64,000 nt of DNA from Limonium bicolor. Its lineage: Eukaryota > Streptophyta > Magnoliopsida > Caryophyllales > Plumbaginaceae. Of the stretch, positions 46,739-60,500 are shown piece by piece (the stretch's first letter is position 1; each line of letters opens with the position of its first letter). The notes below the pieces were generated by a model, which did no database searches, was not told where the DNA came from, and worked only from the letters and a program-made list of their open reading frames with translations. Made by a program: the position numbers and the translations under genes. The stretch is from the NCBI GenBank assembly GCA_023374045.1, contig CM041777.1:106587810-106651809 (forward strand), read 5' to 3'.

Positions 46739-46862
46739 TACTCGCCCGTTAATTAATATCTGTAATTTTAGGAAGTGATTCTTATTTAAAAATATGTGTC
46801 ATTCTAGCTTTTTGACACATTTTTTCCACTTTTAACCCTACTATTCAACACAAAAGTAATTA

Positions 46863-47344
46863 CTCCCTCCTATTTTAAATATAAGTCGTTTTAGGCTTTA
46901 GCATTATGTTCAAATTATAAATCGTTTTAGACTTTTTGTATCTATCTTTCTACTTTTACCCTTTCTACTTTTTATCTTACTAATAAAGTATACTTACTTT
47001 TTTATTCTTCCAATACAAAAAGTAAGGGTATACTAGTCTTTTAAAACTCTTTCTTAAATATTACTCCCTCCGTCCTGAATTGACCGTCCTGTTTACTATT
47101 TGAACATGTCATTTGACTTCAATTTTTAACATATAAGATAAATTAATTTTGAAAATTTAAATTTTACATATGATTCCTTACATGATAAACTGTATGTTAC
47201 AAAATTTAGTTTTATAAAATTATTTTATCTTATATGTTTAATATTGAAGTGGAAAAACGTGTCATAAAGCAAACAGGACGGTCAATTCAGGACGGAGGGA
47301 GTATAAAAAAGTCTAAAACGACTTATAATTAAAATAGGAGGGAG
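46863..47344. mobile_element. Stowaway MITE nest, middle member (family B)
   Basis: The ends CTCCCTCCTATTTT and AAAATAGGAGGGAG are flanked by TA. Corresponds to 35927-36199 and is split by the family C element at 47064-47301. Confidence 0.92.
47064..47301. mobile_element. Stowaway MITE nest, inner member (family C)
   Basis: The ends CTCCCTCCGTCCTGAATTGA and its complement are perfect inverted repeats with TA on both sides. It is the youngest of the three layers. Confidence 0.94.
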
Positions 47345-47453
47345 TATTATCTAGATAGAAAAGTAAAAATAGGGATACATAAGTCATTTTCATACTTTCC
47401 TTAATAAATGTGTAAATTTCTAAAACGACAGATATTATTGAACGAAAGGAGTA

Positions 47454-47901
47454 GATAAAGTACTACTGTAATTAAGAAATTAGAGTCAAGGAAAAACAAG
47501 AAGTGAATCAGTAGTAACCGTTAGATTCTTGCCTGGATTTCTCACCAGCCGAACCGAACTGAGCGAAAATATATTTACTAGCTTGCTTACAGTAAGAAGA
47601 AAGACAGACATCCTTTCACAAAAGCCTAATTAATTAACAATTATTAACAAAGAACCGACGTCTAATACTACTACTATAAATATATTTCACTAAAAACGCC
47701 CTCATTTTGGCTTTGATTTTGCCACCGGAGAATAAACTACAAAAATAACAAACTAAAAGCGCCCGCGCCAAAAGCTAATTAATTCTGATAAACCGGGATT
47801 TTCCTTTTCTCAAATTTTATTTGATTAAAACTTATTTTCCCTCCTTTGATCTGGTCTGCTTGCTTCGCTGGCTGGCATTACCCATATTTGTAGATTTTTC
47901 T
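47454..47901. other. Downstream flank of the TRM-like gene
   Basis: This contains the probable 3' UTR of the minus-strand gene. T-rich runs near 47800-47825 (A-rich on the transcript) could serve poly(A) site choice, but no single signal is decisive. Confidence 0.35.
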
Positions 47902-49363
47902 TCAGAATACCAACTTCCTACGTGGAGCATACCCCACTTCCTCACTTCCGGTAGTAACAGCAAGATCCCGGATCGTCTCACCTATGAGATCCTTGAATAT
48001 AAGCCGTTCGATATCCAACACAGCTTCAGAGACCTCCATGTGGGACCCTTTCCACCCTTGGATTGAGTCATCGTTCATATCCCTCTTCATCACTCTACAT
48101 ATCTCCTCCAGCAAGTCATCGGAATCTGAGTAGCCGTCTCTGGATGATCGTATCCTCTGTATCTCCGCCCAGATTTCGCGCAGCTGGGCAGACCGGCCTT
48201 CAGGCAAGGAGCAGGACTTCCATGGCGGCATCAGTCGATTGCGGTTGACAATCTCGGTAGTTGCATCAAAGAGAAGCCTTCTGTTGAGCCTAGAGGCCTT
48301 AGTGGTGGTGTCTCTCCCCTTGAGAGATTGGTGCTTCTCGAGTAAAAGGAAGAGGTCTGAGTTAGTATCGTCCGGGAAGTAGTCTGATGCTCGGAGGACG
48401 TCTGAGATGTAGGCAACTTCAGGATTAATGTCATCCTCATCGGCAGCATCATCAGATGAGCAGGATGATTTTAACAGGGATAGTGCTGGAGGCAGGGCGG
48501 TGGCGGATGATGGGCTGCTGCTGCTGCTCCAAGCTTCCTCATCCAATTCCACAACTTGTTGATCTGTTGATTACATAATTAGAGTAAGAACATTATTATG
48601 AGAGCCAAGAATAGTCAAATTTCACCGCATTATTCACACATCATGGAAGAAATGGATAAAAGAAGAAAGAAATTATGTTATGTACAATAATCATGCGCAT
48701 GATGTATACCATCAATCAATGGTCCCAACAATACAGTTAATCATTACTGATAAATTTCAAGAACACATACACCCATCACGCCCATGACCCATCACATATG
48801 CCACTTTCATATTATTATGTTGTACAGTGTACAGTACTATTATAGCTTCCCAACACCCACACATGATACAACCGGTCCGTGCTGCTGCTACTACTACTGT
48901 CTACTATAATGCGCCAAGAATGGAAATGAACAAGTACCAAATTCATCATCACAATGCTATGCTTGACTTTATGCTTGTATAGAAAATAGCTACATTACAA
49001 CGACTGAATTTGCACAACAACACATTACTACTACTACTACTACACGGTGGCTGGCTATCAGACCTCAAAAAATAACAAGGATTGTGGGCACGCACGCCCC
49101 CACTTCACACCTCTTTGGGATGAAATAGAAAAACATCCCATGTGGGTTTTAGGTTAATAACACCCCACCACTAGCGTACCCGCATCAGACCAGACACATA
49201 TAAAACGACGCCAGCCAAGGGTAGATGTATTTATCCAGTAAATGGTCAAGCAAATTCTACTTACCTTCTGACTGTAATGTTGTTGTATTTATCTAGTATA
49301 AGGCCAACCAAAGACTTTTATTGTTTGAATTTCTGACTACTCTTTTTCATTATTTTTGACGAT

Positions 49364-49404
<41 letters not shown>

Positions 49405-52218
49405 ATTTACATTTCATGCCCAACCCCACTGTTTTTATTAATAATACTGATAAGATGGATAGGATCTGCAACTGCAACACTCACTCACTCACCTGCACAG
49501 AAAGTGGTGGGGTGGGGTATCTTCTATCTTAAATATGCTGTCAGTAACAGAAGGCAGGCCTTAACCTGACCACCAGATAGACACCCAAATTTCTAATTTC
49601 CCTTTTATCTGTTTTTTCTGCTCACTCCCATGAAGAGAAGAAAAAAACACTACTCTACTACTACAATTTCCGTGAACAGTTCGTTAATCTAAACGATCTA
49701 TGCCTGTTTATTCGACCGGACCAAACTAATGATCAAAAGATCAGCTAACGTAAGCATTATTTTCTTGAATGATGATACGAAATTGCAAATCATGGGCAGG
49801 ATTTGATGACGCTATACCAAAAAATAATCAAATTAACCCATAACTGAGATGAAGTAGCAGTCAGAGACTGGTACTACTTCTCTTACACAGGGAAATAATT
49901 AGTACCTGTGAAATAAATGGTTCGCTGCTTGATAGGGGAAGGTGACTCCTCTTCCTCCTTGTAGTAGGACGGGTCAAGCACTGACACTGGACTCGGTTGT
50001 AGCTCACCGCTGCTACTGCCGTTACTGTTGTTGTTATTGTTCTTGCTGGTGGCCACCATGGTTGCAGAATTCATCTCAGCGATACTATGCAGAAGCTTAT
50101 CACACCTCTCCAGGATGCTCTTTCCATCCTTGTAATCTTCGATCTTTGACCTCTGCAACAAAAAGACATAATATACCGATTCAATACAAACCTCGTATCA
50201 AAAAATGTGGAATCAATCAAACGCACTGCCACCAATTTAACAATTAAAAAAACAGAATTTTTTTGTAACATAAAAAATTCAGAGTCAGTGACAAGCGAAC
50301 AAACCTCTGTATCAGTGGATGTGCTAAAACAGCTACTCTCCGACACAGTGGACGATTCATCTTCTTCTCCTCTTCGACCCTTCTCACCAACGAATTCAGC
50401 CGCTGATCTCCTCCTTGGGCTGCTTCTTGGTGATCTATTCATCGTCTGATCCATCCTCCTGGGACTCCCAATCATCCTCGGTGATTGAATAGGAGAAGAA
50501 CATCCTCTTCTTCTCTGTTGCTGCTGCTGCTGTTGATCCATCCCGTTCGATCTTCTTCCCGTTTCTACGTTTAACCCTTGGTTCCTCGTTGAAACAACGC
50601 TCGATCCCTTCTCACTCCGACACGGTGATCTCGGACTCCTGGCCGGGCTTCTAGCGAGCCTAGGGCTTGCAGCCGCTGTTGTATCGCAGCTTAAGTTTCG
50701 ACGAGGTAGGGGAGTTGTCCGAGTTCTGAATCCGTCAGTTTCTGGCTGAGACCTACCGGTTTTCATCAGCACGACGGGAGGAGATTGAGCCCTGTGATGA
50801 CTCGGATGGTTCAGGAAGGTTGACCGGTCACCACTCCCCTGCTGCTGCTCCTCCTTACTGGAGTGATGAAGAAGTCCTTTCAGCTGTAGTGCATCGAGAA
50901 TTTGCTTCAGTGTTTCGAGATCTTTAGAGGCTTCCTCAATTCCTCTCATCTTCAATCGCTTCTCGATCCCGTTGCCACCGGCAGCCGGTTGCTTCAGATC
51001 GGGGAAGAAGTCACCGGAATCGTAGAATCCCTTCCTCGTCATGTGGTGGTTATTGTTGTGGTAGTTTTGGTGACTATTGGGCGGCGAGGGACGTGACGAC
51101 GTTCTCTGAGTATGATTTTGCCTCGCTGGCGCTGCTATGGATGAGCCACGAGCGATGTTCTGACGGCCGCCAACGTTGTCAAACTGTCTCACATTCGTTC
51201 TACAGTTGTTGCTGGGAATGTCCGCGGCAACAAATCCACCGCCGCCGCGGTTGTCCCTGGCGGTGACATTAAAATTGGAGGTGTAATTATATTGGTAACC
51301 TGGAGCGGTGGAGAAATTGTTATTGTTTCCTTCAACGAATCGGCATTGCAGGAGATCTCTTGATCTAGACTCTGACGCGGATCTTCGGAGCTCCGACTTC
51401 CTACTATCACCCGGAGTTTCACAGTCTGAGGGGGAGGACTGAGAAGGCAACGTCAGGGGATCGAGTCCCATCAGTCTGGCAATGACGCTGGGAGATCTTC
51501 TCTGTCTCTCACTTTCCTCGTCATCATACTCGGTGGTGCATCCTGCGGAGCTCTGACGGCGGTTGGCCAACATGGAGGCGGTATTGGTCCTGATCTCTCT
51601 AGGACGGAGTTTCCCCTTGGCATCGATAACTGCGCGGCTATCGAGGGAGAGTCTGGGAGCCTCTCGCGTGAACTTCCATGGGGATACCTTTGATCCGCCG
51701 CCGACTGCAACCGGTTCTTCTCCTTTGAAGGATGAGATAGTCGAGGGGGATTTTGACTGAACCGGTGCATTCTTATTCTCTGATTTGTCGGGAGTAGAGA
51801 ATGGCGCTGTTCTGAGAGGTTGTGGTGTTGGTGATTGCGGAGGAGGCTTGTCGAAATCTTTGAATCGGGAAGATGGGGATCCCACGGATGAAACGGATTC
51901 TGATGCTGAATCGACGGCCTGAGATGATTTGAGAGCGTCAATGAGAGATCATAGATAAGATGAAGTCTTTAAAAAATGTTGAGCGGACGAGAAATTAAGA
52001 AATCAAGAGACGAGGAGTTGGTTTACCGGTGATGAAGGACGACTGCTACTAGGAAGGAGGCGTTTAGGAGCGTAAAGGCGTCTGTTGTGGCCATGGTGGG
52101 AGGAGAGGATGTGGTTGCGGTCGAAGAGGTTGAAGAAACCTGCCATACATCCTCCTGCCATATGCTTCTCTATATGTTTCTCCAGGTCCTGCTCGTTGCG
52201 GATGATACCGGTCGTCAT
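47902..52218 (-). CDS. TRM/LONGIFOLIA-like protein (DUF4378)
   Basis: Four exons on the minus strand: 52218-52027, 51918-50305, 50152-49906 and 48563-47902. All introns are GT-AG, phases agree, and the product is 904 residues. An N-terminal motif, CMAGFFNLFDRNHIL (residues 24-38), and SPSVIARLMGLDPL (about 206-219) are typical of TON1 RECRUITING MOTIF proteins. DLETLKQILDALQLKGLL (about 397-414) is the third family motif. Much of the centre is low-complexity (Ser, Arg, Asn, a Gln run). Exon 4 holds the DUF4378 domain (NPEVAYISDVLRASDYF ... VLDIERLIFKDLIGE). Relatives bind TON1 and microtubules and affect cell elongation and organ shape. Function here is by family only. The start was chosen because it gives the conserved N-terminal motif. 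Confidence 0.92.
49366..49403. repeat. (CT)19 microsatellite in intron 3 of the TRM-like gene
   Basis: Uninterrupted CT dinucleotides, 38 bp. The intron (48564-49905) is otherwise non-coding and also has an ACT trinucleotide run near 49029. Confidence 0.95.
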
Positions 52219-52733
52219 CTTCGTCTCTGTTTCTTTGATTCTTTCTCAGCTTCTATTCCTTGTACTCTCTCTTACACTGTCGTAGTACTCAGTCCTTCTC
52301 GACTAAATTTAATAGTCCATTTGATGAATTTCCACTATTCACTCTTCCATTGTTGTTCGTTGTTCAAAGTAGTTTAGTGGTGGTGGTAACAGAGAGAGAT
52401 GCGAAAGTACATGTGGCTTGACGGAGAGATCGGTGGTCACGGCTGCAAATTTCTCTTTTGAAGGTGCTAGTTAAAAGAAGCTCCCGCTTTTCTAGTTATT
52501 TTAAAGAAGGAGCTGAGGGACAGGTTTGTAAATTCAGCCCCCTCTCAAATCGAAGCTGTTTGGGAATAGCATGCAGGAGACACGTGGCAAAGTTGGAGGG
52601 CGAATGCGGAAATTTACCAGTTAGATCATGAAACGGGGTTACGGTTATGCGGGGGCAAGTTGGGGGTTGAGAACCCGCACGATACGTGCCAGTGGTCCCC
52701 ACTATTCCCGGCGTCACAATTGCCTTGGTTTCC
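52219..52733 (-). promoter_or_regulatory. Leader and promoter region of the TRM-like gene
   Basis: About 515 bp separates the TRM-like start codon from the LINE insertion. GA-rich sequence on the minus strand near 52220-52290 fits a plant 5' leader. No TATA box is clear. The LINE beyond 52746 now sits within normal promoter distance. Confidence 0.4.
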
Positions 52734-52746
52734 GATGGTTTTGTTT

Positions 52747-55700
52747 TGTTTTTTTTTTAAAAAACATTGTGACCATATATTAAAATAACCATGCATAAGG
52801 GAGGAAATCTCATGTCATGCTAGTTCCATATCTAGCTTACAAGTTAAACTAATATTAGGGGGAACATGCTCCCCCAACCACACCCGGTTACTCTCAACAA
52901 AGGGGTTCCCCAAATTACAAATAATCTTAGTCAGATATTTGTCGTACGAAAGAGAATCACTCCTAATAATACTAGCAAAATTAGAGAGTAATCCTCTCAC
53001 CATCGAGATATCCTCCCAACTGGCATTGGGTCTTCTGATATCTCCCAAATTGAGGACATCCTCAAAATATTTATCAACTGATTCAAAACAAATGCTATGG
53101 CTACCCACCGAGATAGCAAGCTCCATGACAATTTTTTGCTTTAATATCAGCATACTGCACATTACTAGTGCTGGAAATTCTTCGATTGAAAACTAGAATA
53201 GGCAAACCTCGATCGTCTCGGATGATACCGGCTATGATCTGGTCACCATAACGACTAGCAAGCATACCCGTACCAATGCTATGATAGCCCGACGGAGGAG
53301 GATGCCAAATCGTAGGAGAATAGATATGAGAGGGAACCTTCATCACCAAAAGATAAGATTCAGTAAAGGAGTTATTTACCTCGACTTCTTTCCACCAAGA
53401 GAGCTCTGGATTATGCTTGACTTTATTCCTCGAAGCATATATAACCCAAAGCTTATTAGCTATAAGCGATAGCTTCTTCACACTCCACACCTCAGACATC
53501 CGAAAAAACCAGTCCAACATACCATCCACATTATTAGGAATATCATTCACATCCACCAAGCCCCTCCATATATCTTTAATAGCACAACAAAAGAAGAAGC
53601 AATGCACCAAGTTATCCTTATCCCCACAGAAGAAACACTTGGAATCACCCCCAATCCGTCTAGCCAGATTATCCTGACAAGGGATAATATTTCCCAAGAA
53701 CTTCCAGAGATTAAGTTTAACTCTAGGGCAGCAAATGGAACTTGTGAGCTTCTTCCCAATCCTACCAATGGAGAGGGGAGGATTGGAGGAGCTTTCCACC
53801 CCTGTTTCTTTTACCAGGAAGGGATAAGCTGATTTGACAGAGAACTTATTATCTTTGGAAAAAGCCCAGGTCCACTGATTAGAGATATCCACGTCATGAG
53901 AAATAGAAGACAAAGACTCATCCCCAACAGGTGGTAGAGGCCGAGCTCCTTCTCTGAGCAAGTCTAAGACCGAAGAGATAGACTTCCAGATGGGGCTACC
54001 TTTATTTGAAGGGTAGCACTCACAAATATTGGTGTCAGGGTAATAGAGCTGTTTCATAACTTGAGCTACTAAAGACCCCGGACAGGAAAGTAATCTCCAA
54101 AGCTGTTTAACCAAAAGAGCTTTATTGAAATTTTCCACTTCTCTGAAACCAAGGCCTCCTTGGTCCGAAGTGTCACACACCTTAGACCATTTAGTCCAAT
54201 GGAGAGCTCTTTTGTCGACTTTCCCACTCCACCAGAAGGAGGAGAAGGCTGAATTGAGTTTCGCAATAATACCCTTGGGAAGCGCAAATAGGGACATGGT
54301 GTAGTTGGGAATAGACTGGAGAACACTAGACACCATGACAGATCTAGCTGCTTGTGCCATAGGTTTAATCCAACTGGAGACCCTTTTATGAACGGATTCG
54401 ATAAGATAGGTAAAGAGATCATGTTTTCTCCTACCTATCCTGAGGGGAAGGCCCAGGTATTTGGAGAAGCAAGACACCTCTTGCACATTCAGAAGGCTGG
54501 AGAGATTGTCTTTAATGGGGAGAGATAATCATTTGCTAAACACCAATTCGGATTTGAGATGATTGATTTTGTGGCCGGAGGCTCGAAGGAATTTTGTGAG
54601 AATATGGTTCAGGCGGGAGATATTAGTGGGATCGGCTTTACCAAAAAGGAGAAGGTCATCAGCAAAGGCTAGGTGAGATATAGACGGGCAGAGGGGGGAG
54701 AGCTTGATACCATGGAAATCTCCATTAATATCAGACTTATTAAGGAGACTAGACAAGGCTTCCTGAGCCAATATGAATAGAAAGGGAGAAAAAGGGTCTT
54801 CTTGTCTAATGCCCCTAGACTGGTCGAAAGAGTTACCTGGCTTGCCGTTGATGAGGATAGCACATCTGACTGAGCGAACACAATTCATAACTGGAGTAAT
54901 CCAAAGAGAAGGGAAGCCCATGGAAGTGAGAACATCTTGGAGGAAGCTCCACTCTAATCTGTCATAGGCCTTGCTAAAGTCCAACTTGAGGGCAAAGAAA
55001 CCATTTTTAACAGCTTGGTTCTTCTCTAAAAAATGTTGGAGCTCGCCTGCTAGAATGATATTGTCGGTAATAAGCCTTCCTTTCACAAACCCTGATTGAT
55101 TGTGAGAGATGAGACGAGGAAGAATATGTTGAACCCTATTTGCCAAGGTCTTGGAAGCAATCTTATACGCAAAATTACAGAGAGCAATCGGTCTGAATTT
55201 ATCAATCTCCGTCACCCCCGCCATCTTTGGGATAAGAGTAATAAAATACTCATTCAAGGACTCAGGGAGGGGCTGGCCTCTCAGAATAGGCTTGACTGCA
55301 TCAATAATTTGATTCTCAATGATATGCCAAAAGGTGATAAAGAATTTACCATTGAAACCATCCGGCCCGGGAGCTTTGTTAGCTCCTAATTGTTTCACAG
55401 CGGTAATGATTTCCTCTCTAGTATAAGGTCTGCTCAGCTCAAAAATAAAACTACCATTTAGCCGGCCCTCCACCGCTCCAAAAAGATCCCTATCCATCTG
55501 AGGTTGAGAAGAAGAAAAGAGGTTTTGAAAATACTCTCTAGCAATGACTTTTATCCTCTGCCAAGAATACTGCATAGTGCTCCCATAATCCATGAGACCA
55601 AAGATCTCTTTTGATCTTTTAATAGAGGAAGCCCTAGCATGGAAATAATCCGTATTATCTCCTTCCATAATCCACTTATCTCTAGATCGTTGCTTCCACC

Positions 55701-57544
55701 ATATTTCCTCCCGGAAAGAGAGTAACTCAATTTCCAACAGGAGCCTCTTTCTATTATTGATGGCTCCCAAAGAGCTATCATTAATAGAGATCTTACCTAA
55801 CTCTTTCTTCTTATTTATGATCTTCCATTTAATCTTGGAGATAGACCACCCCTTCCATTCACTTAGCTTTCGAGCACATAAATCCAGGGAAGTAGTAATG
55901 TTAGGGTAGTTGTTACTCCAGACCTCCGTAACTATCTCTGCACACTTGGGAATTGGGATCCAAACTCCAACCGTTTTCAAATCTGAAAATTTTTGCCGGA
56001 ACTTTATGAATACCAAAGAACCTGATAAAAAGAGGGCAGTGATCCGAAGCTTCCCGGGGAAGATGTTCCACAAAAATATTGGGGAAGGCCTGTAGCCCAG
56101 CCGAAGAGCAAAACACTCTATCCAATCTACTGTGGGAGTGGGAGTCTCCATCCTGGCAATTGGTATAAGTAGAACTCTCTCCAAAGAAACCGATATCATG
56201 GAGATCACATTCAAGAATGGCCTCTCTGAACGGGGCCATGTGGACATCTTGCCTGATTCTACCCCCGATCTTCTCAGAGGCCTGCAGTATCTGATTGAAA
56301 TCCCCGGCTATCACCCAGGGCAAGCTAACTTGCTTACCAAGAATTCGGAGAAGTTTCCAGGACAGATGCTTGAGAGACCAATTGGACCAAAACCTGGTAA
56401 AAACAAAATGGAGCTCACCCGACATAGACATACTGGCGGACATATGATGCCTAAATTGAGAAATCATAGAACAACATAGGAAACTTTTCCACATAAGGCA
56501 GAGACCTCCACTCCTTCCTCTGCTTGAAACCGCTAGCTCGATATACTGAGGGAACATCCCAAAGAATACCTCCATATCACTATCAGACTTATGAGTCTCA
56601 CTAAGGAAGATGATATCCGGGTTGAGTTTAAGGATCAAACTCTTAACCCAATAGACAGCCTTGGATTTACCTAACCCCCTGCAATTGAGAGATAAACAGC
56701 TCATCTGCAAACGTACCACCGGGAAGGCCTAGAAAAACCTGTGGCAACCCAACACAAATCTCCGATCACAATCGCACAGAACAACCACAATCCCAACTAG
56801 CAGACCAAGAGAACTATCAAATACCCAATCCCCCTGAACCGACAGCACAAAGCTTTGAACAAGGCAACAAAACCCGATAACAGACAGAACCACACTGAAC
56901 CTTAGCCGAAGAAGAAAACAAGCTCAGGCAAACACCCTCTCGGAACAGGATGGACTCCGCATTCAACGACCAAACCAATCAGGACCCAAGAGGACAAAAC
57001 CCACTAGGACGGAAGCAACCAATGAGACAAGCCGTCACTGAACCAGCGGGGAAGCCCCTGGAAGAAGGCGAAGTCAGAAATCTACCAAAACAGAAGAACT
57101 CGGCCCTCTCCTGAACTACACGCCTAAGGCAACAGAACCAAATGCCAAAGCAGGCGGCACAACCCTCGCCTGTGAGCTTCGAAATCAAATAGACCCCGAC
57201 TCAACACAAATCCCCTGAGTAACTCACACATAGAACTTGAACAAGCCCGAAAAACACCACCACCCTAGCTCAGGCCGACGAATTGGAACAGGACACAGAC
57301 GCCCTAAAAAACCGGGGGCGATAACCAATCGGGACAAAATCCACCAGAGACCAAGGAGCCTGGGGAATACGACGAGCCCCTCCCTGAACTCTACTCTGCT
57401 AGCAAACTGAACAGACCACCTTTGACGACTGGAGAATTCGAAGCCGGCGACTGGATAAAGGCTACCACTGGAGGCGGAGCCCGATCTCTCTGAAATCGCC
57501 TCCTAAAGAGGACGATACGTACGGATTTCTTTTTAGGTTATTTT
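52747..57544 (-). mobile_element. L1-type LINE lacking ORF1
   Basis: A perfect 13-bp target duplication, GATGGTTTTGTTT, lies at 52734-52746 and 57545-57557, with a T-run (poly(A) tail) at about 52749-52758. It holds one complete ORF2 region, but only about 825 bp lie upstream of the endonuclease start and no ORF1 can be read there. The 5' part (56720-57544) is GC-richer and holds two diverged similar segments. Since the target duplication is intact, the copy was inserted in this form. Confidence 0.92.
52815..56719 (-). pseudogene. LINE ORF2 (endonuclease, RT, RNase H-like)
   Basis: The endonuclease starts SLNCRGLGKSKAVYW and keeps FLSETHKS, IAGDFNQ and ASDHCPLF. A frameshift near 55950 moves into the next frame. 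The reverse transcriptase (to 54529) has FRPIALCNFAYK and the catalytic LAFADDLLLFG near 54680. In the usual GIRQGDP motif the Gly is replaced (SRGIRQEDPFSP). A stop at 54529 interrupts it. The second part, 54486-53101, gives the CFFCGDKDNLVHCFFFC connection region and the beginning of RNase H. A frameshift at about 53130 precedes the tail RVWLGEHVP. Non-functional but well preserved. Confidence 0.92.
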
Positions 57545-57557
57545 GATGGTTTTGTTT

Positions 57558-60500
57558 CTTTGAACGGCGACTAAAGAATTTACGCACTCACTCGCTCTGT
57601 CACTCTGATTTAATTTCTTACTATTAAATACTATCAAGAATCAGAAGGGCCGACTTCATTTTCCGATTCTACCTCTCGAAGTATCGTTATATTGTTACAC
57701 AAAATAGTGGAGTAAAAAAAAGTCTTCAGGCATCAAGGAAGGATGGATGGAGGAGGAAGCAGGGTATCATGTCGATGACGATAATGCATGGTATTCATTG
57801 GTTATTGCTTAGGAAACAGAGAAGTGCCAGAATGATAGAGGAAAAAGAAAACTTGTACGACTATTTCTTATCTGTTGCTTTGGTGTTATATTCCTTTTCA
57901 TTTATAATTGATTCAAGATTATGATACAAGTTTGTACTTTCAACAGAAGAAGACAGATACAAAACTAAAGACATCAGGAAATTATTAGTACCAAAGAAAA
58001 CAATCTAATCTTTACAAACAAGAAAACTTGACAAAAGGTACACATGTTAATCCCATCCACGGTTCCATTTTCCTTTCCTCACTTCAGAATTATAACCCCA
58101 CCAAAATTACAGTACATCTGGGGAGAGATGAGGGAGTGATGGTGGATAATGATAGTTTTGCTTTGACGCCTAGTCACGTGAACATATTGACAGCGAGCCA
58201 GACTTGTTTTTTTTTAATAATTATAGGCATATGGCCTAGGGTGCCAAAAGGACAAATCAAACAACACTGACTCAATTCTTATATAACCTTTCTAGTCATA
58301 CCTTACACAGACATTACACAGGACATCTTACTAAGAGAAAACTCCATTCCTCCACTCCCCCAGAACGAGTATAACCACTCGGATGTCAATCACTTGATGC
58401 GAGACTTGCTTGTTGGGCTTCATCATTTTTTTTAAACCTTATAATCTTTTCTGGCTAAACACAGCAATTACAAGTAAATAAATACAACCTACTAGTAATG
58501 CATGTATTTGTCCATGCCTGGTCTATCTTGGCCATCCCTATTTTTGAGTAAACATAGGGCAATCAATATATACAAACAGAAAACCTAATCAAGTAGTAGA
58601 AGTATTAGGTACATTAAATTACTACTAGCCAAGGCAACATTTATCTTTCTATTACTGACATTCTCTCTTTTTCTTTTCACATCTGTAGTAGCAATTGGAT
58701 GGAGTCTCGTTTCAATGTTTTTCTTCCTTCTTTTCTTGTTTTGCGGTGCGTTGATTTCACGCAACGTAGATTTTAATTGCAGTACTAATATGAATACAAA
58801 ATACTTAGCTAATGCAATAACGGAACAATACGGTCACAAATCGAGGTTTTATTTAAGATGATGACTCTGTCTGTCTCAGTGAAAGATAATTTGTCTTGAT
58901 ATCCTAAACTGTCGATTAATTGGAATCAAGTTGTCAATTTACGTGGTTTAGTTTAATTAGGTTTATTTCTAATTCTTTCTATAATACAGCACTGTTCCAC
59001 AGAGCGATCGATGGATAATACAGTTACTCTGCCTGGCTCTGCTATATATTGTATGACAGCTTTTATTAGCTACGCAACAGCAGACAGATCACGGTAACGT
59101 TAGTACAGTTCTCTTCTCTAGGTTTCAGTAAAAAAATTTACTCACAAGAAGGCTATTGGCCGGTTCTGTATACTTGTATGAATAGATTTATATATATTTC
59201 TTTACATGTCACAGCACAGCAGCGTAGTTTATGCAATGCATGCATGCAATTGATGTACAAAATGTAAGATCTGGTTAAGGGATCTTGCACGGAGGAGGAG
59301 GAAGATATATGTACAAATAAGGAATCATAACCCATAAATGGTTAAACGTGACACCCGAGGATACACACTTTTTCATCCACAGTTCATCGTCAAGACTCAG
59401 TAGTCGTCGCCCGGTAGTAGTACGCTTACTACTGACTCCCAATGTTTTCTGTCTACCACAAATTTTTAACGTTTCATATTCAGTAGTATAGTATTCACCT
59501 CCTCTTTACTGATCTCACTCGTCTCTATGGCTCTGGTAGAAGAAAGGCCAGAAAACCAACGCATTGTGATCTGACTGGCTTCCGTATTAAATGGCTTTAC
59601 GTTACTACTTCCCAGTTCCCTTGTTAATGATTTCATCCCATCAGGCCGCAGCAACATGTGTATACATATATGTGAAATTTGGACCCCCCCCCCCCCAAAA
59701 AAAAAAAAAAAGAAGAAAAAAAATCGTTTGTTAAAATTTTCACCTAACTAGAAGTTTATATTTCAATTTTCTAGTTAGATCGGGGGAACATTAACTTTGG
59801 TTAAAGGCAAATAGTTTGGTACACATGTTGGTCGGAGAGGGAACAAATGGTGACATTTGATCGATGGCTTTCACAATATGAATGAATGAACATGAATTCT
59901 GATGATAATAAGTTAAAAGGTCAGGGCCGGGCTCACAGCCTGTACGTATGACTTTCACTGACAAGGAAAATTGCAACACATGACTTGCAAAGCAAACAGA
60001 ATAGACCATTCGCAGCAACGTTTAACAGCAGCTACAATGTTATTGCATCTCTTCTTACTCTTTTTTTATAAGTACATCTCTTCTTACTCTTAATTAGTAC
60101 AGCGGATAAATGGCAAGCTTAACATGAAAACTGACCCCGTTGTGCATATATATATATATATAATCTCTCTCAGTTATCATCGATGGGTTAACATATATAC
60201 TGATGGTAATATTATGTGTTCGCAACAAACATTTAATTACCATCGGTGAAAAAGAAACAGCACCCGTCTTTCATTTATTTGACATGGGCAGAATAGTGCA
60301 TCATTCATGTCAGAAAAGGAGAAAGCTTGTAAGCAAAACAAAAAAAGAAAAGTTGTGGAATGGCAGCATTGCAAAGGGAGCAACAATTCAGCTTAAGCAT
60401 CTGATCGATCAGCAAGACCCAAATGTATTGACTGATTAAGGGAGAAAAAGAGTACTCGGGCAAAACAGAGGCAAACGATGATGATAATGAAACAGAACAA

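Larger units (their letters stand above)
46741..47451. mobile_element. Stowaway MITE nest, outer member (family A)
   Basis: The outer element starts CTCGCCCGTTAATTAATATCTG and ends CGAAAGGAG, flanked by TA. Its sequence is the inverted counterpart of 29731-29960 and is interrupted at a TA by the family B element at 46863-47344. Without the insert it is about 230 bp. Confidence 0.9.

Noticed and set aside
47821..48248. Plus-strand frames opposite the TRM-like last exon
   Set aside because: They are antisense shadows of the DUF4378 exon.
59030..59050. Possible miR160 (TGCCTGGCTC match)
   Set aside because: Only the first ten bases fit, and no complementary arm is found within 200 bp.
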